A stretch of DNA of 64,000 nucleotides from the NCBI RefSeq assembly GCF_000308655.1, contig NZ_BAGC01000043.1, forward strand, positions 124,001 to 188,000. The letters are read 5' to 3'. Every line of letters begins with the position of its first letter. The stretch's first letter is position 1. The position numbers and the translations under genes are program-made. The notes beneath the pieces are model-generated. The model did no database searches and was not told where the DNA came from. It saw nothing but the letters and a program-made list of their open reading frames with translations. Shown here in pieces: positions 24,380 through 32,064 of the stretch. This DNA comes from Nocardia niigatensis NBRC 100131 (GTDB taxonomy: Bacteria > Actinomycetota > Actinomycetes > Mycobacteriales > Mycobacteriaceae).

Positions 24380-25942
24380 CTACGCCGGCCGGCCCCGGAT
24401 CTTCCGGTAGCAGGCATAGGCCATGGTGAGCGCCGCGACTCCCCCGAGGGAACGTCGGGCGCTCACATACCGGCGACGCTTGGTCCCGGACAGCCGGGCC
24501 CGCAGGCGTTCCTCGGTGAGGTCGGCGTACCGGCCGGGTAGCAGGGTGTCGAAATACTCGGTGACGAAATTGTCGGTGCGCCGGGCCGGCAGGCCCATGT
24601 CACCCATCAACTCGTCGATGTGGTGGGTCAGATAGGGGCCGACGTAATAGCCCTCGGGCCGGTCCGGCATGACCTCGCCCAGCCAGGCGCCGACGCGCGT
24701 GATCTCCCGGTACATGGCGTCGACACCCGGTAGCTCGAGCTCACCCAGGAAATGCTGGGACAGCCAGTGCGCGGACACCTCGGCACTGAGCTGACAGGCG
24801 TCGGAGGAGCCGTAGCCGACGAAGCCCAGCCGGGGCAGCGTCGGCGGCAGGATGTGCCGGTAGAGCTGGAACCGGCCCTCCACCCGCACGGTCTTCGCCA
24901 GCTCCGGCGACAGGAATTCCAGCTCCTGCCGCCAGCCGGTCGCGAAGACCACGACATCGGCGTCGAGCCGGCCACCCCCGGCCAGCTGGATCGCGGTACC
25001 CCCGGGAAACGCGGCGATGGTGTCGCGCCGCAGGGAGATTCGCCCGCGCCGGGCCATCCGGAAGAACTCGTCGCTGACACCCAGATTCTCGATCCCGGCC
25101 GGCAGCGGCGCATCGGGGCGCATGATCTTGGGCGATCGCAGCACCAACCGAAGGTAGGCCGAGATCGCCCGCCAATACCGCTCGGTGAGCTTCTTGCCCG
25201 GACCGTGCAGGAACCGCTCGATCAGGGTCTGCCGGTGATACCGGAAGAAGGCTTCGGCGCTGCGGTTCAAGACGATCCGATCCGACGGCACCCCGCCCGG
25301 CAGGAACCGCGGCAACATCGGGTGCGGCCGGCGGAATACCAGCGTGCACTCCCGCCCGTGCTCGGCCGCCCAGGCCGCGCAGTCCAGCGCCGACTTCCCG
25401 GCCCCGACGACCACCACCCGCCGGCCGGCGAACAGCGCGGGGTCGGTGGCCCGGCTGGAATGCAGCCGCACACCGCCGAATTCGTCCTCGCCCGCGATGA
25501 CGGGCAGCCGCGGCGTCGAGAACACGCCCGCGCACACCACCACGAAATCGAACCGCAGCTCCTCGACCCCGTCCGGACCGCAGATCTTCAGCTCGAAGCC
25601 GTCGTCCACCTCGGACACCCGGATCACCTCGGTCGAGAGCCGCAGCAGCGGCGACAGTCCGAAGCGCTCCACATACGAGGTCAGGTACTCACGCACCTGC
25701 CCGGCGGTCGGGAACACGTCGGCCGACTCCGGGTACGGGTGATCGGAGTAGGCGTAGGTGTCGCGGGAGTTGTTGGTGCGCAGGCCCGGATAGGTCCGCG
25801 CCTCGATCCACACCCCACCCGCCGCGCCCTCCTTGTCGAAGACGACGACCTCGAAACCGTCATCTCGCAGCACTTTCGCGGTGACCAGCCCCGCGATACC
25901 GGCTCCGATGATCCCGGCCCGTTTTCCACCCGCACTCGTCAC
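24380..25942 (-). CDS. flavin-containing monooxygenase
   Basis: This 520-residue FAD/NADPH monooxygenase has an N-terminal FAD site (GIIGAGIAGLVTAKVL), the FMO-like segment EFGGVRLHSSRATDP, a second nucleotide site VVVVGAGKSALDCA (about 175-190) and an ATGWRQE motif near 335. The C-terminus ends with a hydrophobic helix and basic tail, a possible membrane anchor. GTG 25942 is preferred; an in-frame GTG at 25984 has no ribosome binding site. Substrates could be ketones (Baeyer-Villiger) or heteroatoms. It is convergent with the carboxylase (12-bp gap) and downstream of cysA in the same direction, about 150 bp away. Confidence 0.88.
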   Translation of the reverse strand: MTSAGGKRAGIIGAGIAGLVTAKVLRDDGFEVVVFDKEGAAGGVWIEARTYPGLRTNNSRDTYAYSDHPYPESADVFPTAGQVREYLTSYVERFGLSPLLRLSTEVIRVSEVDDGFELKICGPDGVEELRFDFVVVCAGVFSTPRLPVIAGEDEFGGVRLHSSRATDPALFAGRRVVVVGAGKSALDCAAWAAEHGRECTLVFRRPHPMLPRFLPGGVPSDRIVLNRSAEAFFRYHRQTLIERFLHGPGKKLTERYWRAISAYLRLVLRSPKIMRPDAPLPAGIENLGVSDEFFRMARRGRISLRRDTIAAFPGGTAIQLAGGGRLDADVVVFATGWRQELEFLSPELAKTVRVEGRFQLYRHILPPTLPRLGFVGYGSSDACQLSAEVSAHWLSQHFLGELELPGVDAMYREITRVGAWLGEVMPDRPEGYYVGPYLTHHIDELMGDMGLPARRTDNFVTEYFDTLLPGRYADLTEERLRARLSGTKRRRYVSARRSLGGVAALTMAYACYRKIRGRPA

Positions 25943-26092
25943 GTCCGCTGTTTCCCCTCTGGACCTGCACGTTTCGAGGCTCACGCTACGGCAGCGCGAG
26001 ATCCGGCGTACCTGCGTCGGGGCGACTCGCCAATCTTTGAATCAATTGGGCGTGTCGGGATTTTTCACCGAAATCGCTTGAATGGGGCGAAT

Positions 26093-27088
26093 TTACGAGA
26101 CCGGGAGTTCCGGAATCTGCGTGGCCCGCGCGTACACGGTTTCGCCCTCGGCCAGGTGCAACGCTGCGGCGTCACCACGCGTCACCTGCGCCGTGAACAG
26201 ATCACCGGTGGCCGCGTTGCGCAGCTCCACCCGCACCTCGAACCCGAGCTGCACCACCCGCTCCACCGTCGCCCGGGTGACACCCGCGGATTCCGCGGTG
26301 CCCTCGTGCGCGGCCAGCGCCATGCTCGGATCCCGGCCGACGCGAATATCGTGCGGCCGCACCAGATGCCCGTTCAGCTTGGCCACCGCGCCCAGGAACG
26401 ACATGACGAACTCGTTGGCGGGCCTGTCGTACACGTCCGCCGGGCTGCCGACCTGCTCGATGCGGCCCTTGTTCATGACCGCGATGCGGTCCGCCACATC
26501 CAGCGCCTCCTCCTGGTCGTGGGTGACCAGCACGGTGGTGACGTGTACCTCCTCGTGCAACCGCCGCAGCCAAGTGCGCAGGTCCGCACGGACTTTCGCG
26601 TCCAGCGCGCCGAACGGCTCGTCCAGCAGCAGCACCTGCGGGTCCACCGCGAGCGCCCGGGCCAGGGCCATGCGCTGGCGCTGACCACCCGACAGCTGTG
26701 CCGGATACCGGTGCTGGAAGCCGTCCAGGCCGACGATCTCGAGCAGGTCGTCGACCTTCTTCTTGATCTCCGGCTTGGGCCGCTTGCGGATCTTGAGCCC
26801 GAAGGCCACATTGTCGCGCACCGTCATGTGCTTGAACGCGGCGTAATGCTGGAAGACGAAACCGATATCGCGTTTCTGCGGCGACACATTGGTGACGTCG
26901 CGGCCCGCGATGGTCACCAGGCCGTCGTCGAGCGTCTCCAGTCCCGCGATCGAGCGCAGCAGCGTCGACTTGCCCGAACCCGACGGTCCCAGCAGCGCGG
27001 TCAGCTCACCCGAGGGAATGTCGATGCTGACATTGTCGAGCGCGGCGAAGGTGCCGTACCGCTTGTTCGCATTGGTCACGGTGATCAT
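26093..27088 (-). CDS. cysA: sulfate ABC transporter ATP-binding protein
   Basis: This 331-residue ATPase powers sulfate/thiosulfate uptake. Walker A GPSGSGKSTLL is near residues 36-46, the ABC signature LSGGQRQRMALARAL near 130-145, Walker B LLLDEPFGALD near 155, and the switch His in VTHDQEEAL. A short C-terminal regulatory domain follows, as in mycobacterial CysA1. The start overlaps the cysW stop (ATGA). It is the last gene of sbp-cysT-cysW-cysA. Confidence 0.95.
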   Translation of the reverse strand: MITVTNANKRYGTFAALDNVSIDIPSGELTALLGPSGSGKSTLLRSIAGLETLDDGLVTIAGRDVTNVSPQKRDIGFVFQHYAAFKHMTVRDNVAFGLKIRKRPKPEIKKKVDDLLEIVGLDGFQHRYPAQLSGGQRQRMALARALAVDPQVLLLDEPFGALDAKVRADLRTWLRRLHEEVHVTTVLVTHDQEEALDVADRIAVMNKGRIEQVGSPADVYDRPANEFVMSFLGAVAKLNGHLVRPHDIRVGRDPSMALAAHEGTAESAGVTRATVERVVQLGFEVRVELRNAATGDLFTAQVTRGDAAALHLAEGETVYARATQIPELPVS

Positions 27089-27894
27089 TTGGCAGTGCCC
27101 CGCTTGCGTTCGAGGAGGGTCATGAGCAGAAGAACAACGAGGGCGATGCCCATGAGCAGGGTCGCCGCGCAGTACGCGCCGAAAGTGTTGTGATCGTTCA
27201 CGTATCGCCCGTTCACCAGCAGTGTGAGCGTCTGTGACTTTCCGGGCAGACCGGTGGACACCATGATCACCGCGCCGAATTCACCCAGCGCGCGGGCGAC
27301 CGTCAGCACGATGCCGTAGGTCAGGCCCCAGCGGATGGCCGGCAGCGTGATGCGCCAGAACGTCTGCCAGCCCGACGCGCCCAGGGTGGCGGCGGCCTGC
27401 TCCTGATCGTCGCCGATCTCGTGCAGCACCGGCTCCACCTCGCGCACCACGAACGGCAGCGTCACGAAGATGGTGGCGATGACCATGCCCGGCAGATTGA
27501 AGATGATCTTCAGCCCGTGCTGGTCCAGCCCGCCGAACCAGCCGTTCGCGCCCCACAGCAGGATCAGCGAAACACCCACCACCACCGGCGAAGTCGCCAT
27601 CGGCAGATCCACCACGGCCTGCAGCAGATTGCGGCCCGGGAACTTCCCGCGCACCAGCGCCAGCGCGATGATCACACCGAAGATCACATTCACCGGCACC
27701 ACGATCGCGACGATCGTCAGGGTCAGATTGAACGCCGAGATCGCCGCCGGGGTGGAGATCGAGTCGTAGAACGCGCCGAAACCGCGCTCGAAGGTGCGCC
27801 ACAGGATGATGCCCAGCGGCACCAGCAGCAGCACGAACAGATACGCCAGCGCGACCGTGCGCAGCGAGATCCTGGTCCAGAAACCGAGTTTCAT
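27085..27894 (-). CDS. cysW: sulfate ABC transporter permease CysW
   Basis: This 269-residue inner-membrane permease has about six membrane helices and the EAA loop (EQAAATLGASGWQTFWRITLPAI) that contacts CysA. It pairs with CysT to form the channel. It starts directly after the cysT stop and overlaps cysA by 4 bp, so the four genes are tightly coupled. The C-terminal ERKRGTAK is cytosolic. Confidence 0.94.
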   Translation of the reverse strand: MKLGFWTRISLRTVALAYLFVLLLVPLGIILWRTFERGFGAFYDSISTPAAISAFNLTLTIVAIVVPVNVIFGVIIALALVRGKFPGRNLLQAVVDLPMATSPVVVGVSLILLWGANGWFGGLDQHGLKIIFNLPGMVIATIFVTLPFVVREVEPVLHEIGDDQEQAAATLGASGWQTFWRITLPAIRWGLTYGIVLTVARALGEFGAVIMVSTGLPGKSQTLTLLVNGRYVNDHNTFGAYCAATLLMGIALVVLLLMTLLERKRGTAK

Positions 27895-28809
27895 CTACGC
27901 CTCCCGTTCCTTGCGCGCCAAGCGGTCCGAGGTGACCCGCAGGACGAACAGGGTGATCAGCGAGATGGCCAGCAGCGCCACCGAGACCGCGGCGGCGTTC
28001 ACCGGGCGGTCCACCTCGATCTGCTGCTGGATGTACTGCGAGGCCATCTGCGTCTTCTTCGGGATGCCGCCGCCGATCAGCACCACCGAGCCGTACTCGC
28101 CGATGGCGCGCGCGAACGCCAGGCCCGAGCCGCTCACGATGGCCGGGGCCAGCGTCGGCAGGATGATGGTCCGGAAGGTGGTCCAGTTGTCCGCGCCCAG
28201 TGACGCGGCCGCCTGCTCCACATCCTTGTCGGCCTCGATCAGCACCGGCTGCACCGACCGCACCACGAACGGCAGCGTCACGAACGCCAGCGCCACCACC
28301 AGACCCGGCTGGGTCGCGTTGAGGTGGATGTCGAACGGCGACTGCGGACCGTACAGCGCCAGCAGCACGATACTGGCCACGATGGTGGGCAGGGCGAACG
28401 GCAGGTCGATGAGCCCGTTCACGAACCCCTTGCCCGGAAACTCGTCCCGCACCAGCACCCAGGCGATGAGCGTGCCCATCACCACATTGATCAGCGTCAC
28501 GACGACCGACACCAGGACGGTCACCTTCAGGGCGTCCACCGCACCGGGCGCGGTGACCGCGTCCCAGAACCCGGACCAGCCGTTCTCGAAGGACTTGACG
28601 GTCAGCGCCGCCAGCGGCAGCAGCACGATGATGCTGAGCCACAGCACGGAGGTGCCGATGCCGAGCGGGCCCACCGACCCGCTGACCCGGAACCAGGAAC
28701 GGATCCGGCCCGGACCCGCCGCCTTACGCGGGGTGTCGTCTACCGAAACGCCGGGATCATGATCGATCCCGGCGTTCGAACTGCTGTCACTCACGGTTTC
28801 GAGTATCAC
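27895..28809 (-). CDS. cysT: sulfate ABC transporter permease CysT (CysU)
   Basis: This 304-residue permease has a longer hydrophilic N-terminus (about 45 residues) before the first helix (VLWLSIIVLLPLAAL) and the EAA loop EQAAASLGADNWTTFRTIILP. IGEYGSVVLIGG is the usual CysT segment. Two GTG starts are possible, 28809 or 28794; neither has a clear ribosome binding site, so it may be translated by coupling from sbp, which ends 20 bp upstream. Confidence 0.93.
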   Translation of the reverse strand: MILETVSDSSSNAGIDHDPGVSVDDTPRKAAGPGRIRSWFRVSGSVGPLGIGTSVLWLSIIVLLPLAALTVKSFENGWSGFWDAVTAPGAVDALKVTVLVSVVVTLINVVMGTLIAWVLVRDEFPGKGFVNGLIDLPFALPTIVASIVLLALYGPQSPFDIHLNATQPGLVVALAFVTLPFVVRSVQPVLIEADKDVEQAAASLGADNWTTFRTIILPTLAPAIVSGSGLAFARAIGEYGSVVLIGGGIPKKTQMASQYIQQQIEVDRPVNAAAVSVALLAISLITLFVLRVTSDRLARKEREA

Positions 28810-28829
28810 TTGTGTCGCAGGTCACCCGG

Positions 28830-29867
28830 CTACTTGGTGGCCTTGTCGTAGATCTGGGCCACCGTGCCGGTGTTCGGCGTGAACAGCTCCTTGTCCACGG
28901 TCTTCCAGCCACCCAGGTCGTCGATGGTGTACAGCTTCTGCGGGGTCGGGAAGTCCTTGGCGTGGTCCGACCGCACCTGCGGATCGACCGGACGGAAGCC
29001 CGCCTCGGCGAACGCCTGCTGCGCGTCCTTGGTGTAGAGGAAATCGCGGAAAGCGATGGCCTGCTTCAGGTTCTTGGCGTTCTTCAGCACGGCGACCGGG
29101 TTGTCGATCCGGAAGGTGGTGTCGGGCACGATGTGCTCGATCGGGTCGCCCTTGGTCTCGGAGAAGATGGCCTCGTTCTCGTAGCTGATCAGCACATCGC
29201 CGGTGCCCTGCAGGAAGGCGTCGGTGGCCTCGCGGCCCGACTTCGGCTGCACGTGCACGTGCGTGAGCAGCCGGCTCAGGTAGTCCAGTCCGGCCTGCGG
29301 ATTCTTGCCGCCCTCGCTCTTGGCGGCGTACGGGGCCAGTAGGTTCCACTTGGCAGAGCCCGAGCTGAACGGGTTCGGGGTGACGACCTCGATGCCCGGA
29401 GCGAGCAGGTCGTCCCAGTTCTTGATGCCCTTCGGGTTGCCCTTGCGGACCGCGATGGCCACCACCGAACCGAACGGAACACCCTTGTTGGCGTCAGAGT
29501 TCCAGCCCGCGTCGATCTGACCGGAGTCCACCAGGCGGGTGATGTCGGGCTCGACGGAGAAGCTCACCACGTCGGCCTCGGCACCGTCCTTCACCTTCCG
29601 GGACTGATCGCCCGAGGGGCCATAGGAGGCCTGGAACTGGGTGCCCTTGCCGGCGTCGGTCTTGTTGAAGACCGGAATCACCTTGTCGTAGGCGGCCTTC
29701 GCCACCGAGTAGGCGTAGAGGTTGATATTGCCGCCGCCTCCGCTGGCCGGACCACTGTCCTTGCTGTCGCTGGCGCCGCCGCTGCACGCGGTGAGCACGG
29801 TGGCCGCGACCGCGGTGAGCGCGACGGCGAAGGTAGATCGGCGAGAGAGACGGATATTGCGCGACAT
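28830..29867 (-). CDS. sbp: sulfate-binding lipoprotein
   Basis: This 345-residue solute-binding protein captures sulfate or thiosulfate outside the membrane for CysTWA. The start at 29867 gives a lipoprotein signal with lipobox LTAC (Cys28); a longer open frame upstream is rejected. The mature part begins after a Ser/Gly-rich linker with NINLYAYSVAKAAYDKVIPVF; GPSGDQSRKV and VVTPNPFSSGSAKWN are binding-site segments of the family. M. tuberculosis SubI (Rv2400c) stands in the same position. AAAGG precedes the start. Confidence 0.93.
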   Translation of the reverse strand: MSRNIRLSRRSTFAVALTAVAATVLTACSGGASDSKDSGPASGGGGNINLYAYSVAKAAYDKVIPVFNKTDAGKGTQFQASYGPSGDQSRKVKDGAEADVVSFSVEPDITRLVDSGQIDAGWNSDANKGVPFGSVVAIAVRKGNPKGIKNWDDLLAPGIEVVTPNPFSSGSAKWNLLAPYAAKSEGGKNPQAGLDYLSRLLTHVHVQPKSGREATDAFLQGTGDVLISYENEAIFSETKGDPIEHIVPDTTFRIDNPVAVLKNAKNLKQAIAFRDFLYTKDAQQAFAEAGFRPVDPQVRSDHAKDFPTPQKLYTIDDLGGWKTVDKELFTPNTGTVAQIYDKATK

Positions 29868-30292
29868 CGGCGTGGACCTTTCGGGCGACCCGCCGATGGA
29901 CGTCGACCGGCGGGAATGAACGTACTGCCGTAGACCCGTCACGCGGGGACGCGGCGACGGTGGCGCTCCGGCCCGAGGGGCCGCCGGGGGACGAACACGA
30001 ACTGCGAAGAATGCGCGCGCCAAGTCTACTCAGACGTGCAGCAGTGCCCGATCAGCGATCAGCGACAGTGGATGTCCGCGACCGCGAGGCAGCCCACAGC
30101 GATCAACGCCAATTCATGGCGGACCTGGGGCAGAACACTCGACGGCACCCGGCGACTTTAGCAGAGCAGCACGTCAGGGCGCGAATTGTGGACGCCGTTC
30201 GAAATCGACTCGAGCACAACCCTGGACGGACGCGGCAGACTGTACGAGCGGCCCGACGCCGCGTCGCCTGCCGAACGCACACGGGGGAATTC
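29868..30292. other. 425-bp promoter region between sbp and an M48 protease
   Basis: No gene is convincing here: a frame continuous with sbp runs to 30023 but shows no start signal or signal peptide. A hairpin lies at 29889-29914. The tandem GATCAGC GATCAGC near 30050-30063 is the only other repeat noticed. It holds the divergent promoters of the sulfate operon and the protease gene. No SAM riboswitch or cysteine-rich leader peptide was found. Confidence 0.5.
29889..29914 (-). promoter_or_regulatory. hairpin just before the sbp ribosome binding site
   Basis: CCCGCCG (29889-29895) and CGGCGGG (29908-29914) form a perfect 7-bp stem with a 12-nt loop, ending about 15 nt upstream of the sbp ribosome binding site. 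It could attenuate translation of the sulfate operon; this is inference from position only. Confidence 0.35.
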
Positions 30293-31336
30293 ATGACCAC
30301 ACCCGCTCGTCTCCGCCGGGAGTTCCCCGGCATCTCCACTCGCGCCTGGGAGCATCCGGCCGACCGCACCGCGCTGGTCGGGCTGCGGCAGCTGAGTGGC
30401 TTCGACATGCTCCTGCGCACACTGTCCGGGTTGTTGCAGGAGCGGCAGCACCGGCTCATGTACCTGGCGACCGCGGTACGGGTGGACGAGCGCCAGTTCA
30501 AGAACATCCATCAACTGCGCGAGGACGCGGTCCGGATCCTCGACGCGCAGCGCACGCCGGAGATGTTCGTCCTGCAGCAGCCCGAGGCCACGGCCTTCAC
30601 CATCGGCATGGACCGGCCCTTCATCGTGCTGACCACCGGCCTGCTGGATCTGCTCGATCACGAGGAGCTGCGCTTCGCGATCGGCCACGAGCTCGGGCAC
30701 GCGCTCTCCGGGCACGCCGTCTACCGGACCATGCTCATGCACCTGATGCGGATGGCCGCCAATGTCGGCTGGATGCCCGTGGGCGGCTGGGCTCTACGGG
30801 CCATCGTGGCGGCGCTGCTGGAGTGGAGCCGCAAGTCCGAACTGTCCGGCGACCGGGCCGGCCTGCTGGTCGGACAGGACGTGGAGGCCTCGGTCCGGGT
30901 GCACATGAAGCTGGCGGGCGGCTCGCGGGTCGACCAGATGAGCCATGCCGCCTTCCTGGCCCAGGCCGATGACTACGACCGGGCGGGCGATCTGCGCGAC
31001 GGCGTGCTCAAGCTCCTCAATCTGGAGCTGCAGACCCATCCGTTCTCGGTGCTGCGGGCGGCCGAACTGCGGCGCTGGATCGCGAGCGGCGACTACGACC
31101 GGATTCTCGACGGCCAGTACCCGCGCCGCGACCAGGACAAGAACGCCCGCATCAGCGAGGAGATCAAGCACGCCGCCCGGTCCTACCGGGAGACCTTCGA
31201 CCAGTCCGAGGACCCCCTGATCCGCACCGTGCGCAACCTGGGCCGCGATGTCGGGGCCGCGGTCGGCACGGTGGGTCAGGAGGTCAGCGACACATTGTCG
31301 AAGCTGGGCAAGCGAATCCGCGGATCGGACGACTGA
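30293..31336 (+). CDS. M48 family metalloprotease
   Basis: This 347-residue predicted zinc protease carries HELGH at about residues 135-139 (FAIGHELGHALSGH) and a downstream Glu ligand candidate in KSELSGDRAGLL. No N-terminal membrane helices are seen, unlike HtpX; a weakly hydrophobic segment (MRMAANVGWMPVGGWALRAIVAALL) follows the active site. The C-terminal tail (VRNLGRDVGAAVGTVGQEVSDTL) is amphipathic. The start at 30293 follows GGGGGAAT. Substrates are unknown. Confidence 0.88.
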   Translation: MTTPARLRREFPGISTRAWEHPADRTALVGLRQLSGFDMLLRTLSGLLQERQHRLMYLATAVRVDERQFKNIHQLREDAVRILDAQRTPEMFVLQQPEATAFTIGMDRPFIVLTTGLLDLLDHEELRFAIGHELGHALSGHAVYRTMLMHLMRMAANVGWMPVGGWALRAIVAALLEWSRKSELSGDRAGLLVGQDVEASVRVHMKLAGGSRVDQMSHAAFLAQADDYDRAGDLRDGVLKLLNLELQTHPFSVLRAAELRRWIASGDYDRILDGQYPRRDQDKNARISEEIKHAARSYRETFDQSEDPLIRTVRNLGRDVGAAVGTVGQEVSDTLSKLGKRIRGSDD

Positions 31337-31339
31337 CTG

Positions 31340-31588
31340 TTACTCGTCGCCCTCGACGACGGGCGGGGTCTCGAGGATGTCGAGAATCCACTCTTCGGTG
31401 GCGCTCTCGGCATCGTCCTCGTCAGGGCGGATGCGGTTGGTGAGGCGCACGCCCAGACCCAGCAGCTGGGCGGCCTTCACCATGTCGATGGCCTCGTCGG
31501 GGCCGCAGTAGTGGGTGGCGATCAGACGGGGCTCGTCCTCGAAGTCCTCTTCGGACAGCACCAGTTCCAGACCTTCATCGGTTGACAT
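31340..31588 (-). CDS. small acidic hypothetical protein, 82 aa
   Basis: The family is not recognised. This 82-residue, strongly acidic protein begins MSTDEGLELVLSEEDFEDEP and contains one Cys (THYCGPDEAIDMVKAAQLLG). No signal or membrane segment is present. The gene is convergent with the protease, 3 bp apart, and starts at 31588 near a plausible AG-rich site. Base composition and codon use are like neighbouring genes, so it is probably real. Confidence 0.65.
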   Translation of the reverse strand: MSTDEGLELVLSEEDFEDEPRLIATHYCGPDEAIDMVKAAQLLGLGVRLTNRIRPDEDDAESATEEWILDILETPPVVEGDE

Positions 31589-31637
31589 GGGTCAGCACAG
31601 TACGCCGAGAATTCGCCCGAGCGGTACCGAAACTCGC

Positions 31638-31715
31638 TCAGCGAGTGAACAACCAGGCGACGACTACGAGAACAAGAAGTGCGATCAAGGCGAGCTGGAC
31701 ACGAGAGCGAGGCAT
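31638..31715 (-). CDS. 25-residue single-pass membrane microprotein
   Basis: This very short frame begins MPRSRVQLALIALL and ends VVVAWLFTR: a basic N-terminus, one hydrophobic helix of about 17 residues, and an Arg end. It starts 1 nt after the stop of the 78-residue gene (TGA-g-ATG), with AAGGAAG 9 bp ahead of its ATG inside the previous gene, so coupled translation is likely. The helix and the ribosome binding site are what support it. No family is known to me. Confidence 0.5.
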   Translation of the reverse strand: MPRSRVQLALIALLVLVVVAWLFTR

Positions 31716-31716
31716 C

Positions 31717-31953
31717 TCAGGCGACTTCCTTCCGGATGCGACGCGGCGACGTGACGGGGACCGTGGCCTCCCGGGCGGCGATCCGATCACGGCCGAGCAC
31801 GCGCAGTACCACCCGCAGCGCCCGGTCGAGCAGATAGGCGATGGCCAGGCAGACCGGCACCATGGCGGCCAGCACCACCGCGAACTGGGGAACGAAGGGC
31901 AGGCCGGCCACCCAGAGTTCGACGCCGTCCCACCATCCTGCGATCGCATGCAC
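31717..31953 (-). CDS. small membrane protein, 78 aa
   Basis: This protein of 78 residues (MHAIAGWWDGVELWVAG start) has a hydrophobic segment VPQFAVVLAAMVPVCLAIAYLL at about 20-42, followed by a basic tail (RALRVVLRVLGRDRIAAREA, RRIRKEVA). It is likely a single-pass membrane protein with a cytosolic C-terminus. It forms a two-gene unit with the 25-residue peptide. It diverges from the GH15 gene. The function is unknown. Confidence 0.65.
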   Translation of the reverse strand: MHAIAGWWDGVELWVAGLPFVPQFAVVLAAMVPVCLAIAYLLDRALRVVLRVLGRDRIAAREATVPVTSPRRIRKEVA

Positions 31954-32064
31954 GACCCCAGCCTAGGCCGAGTAGCGGGAGGTGGACGATTCGGGCCGCG
32001 GAATAGGGGGAGCGGCCGGCTGGCCTCGGTTGAGGGTGGCGGTGGGAGACGTGGCGGGCCGATC

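Noticed and set aside
29868..30023. Sulfur-related cysteine-rich leader peptide or SAM riboswitch upstream of sbp
   Set aside because: Checked all frames on the sbp strand; no short frame with the typical RRHVDL-like or Cys-run motif and no SAM-binding core was found.
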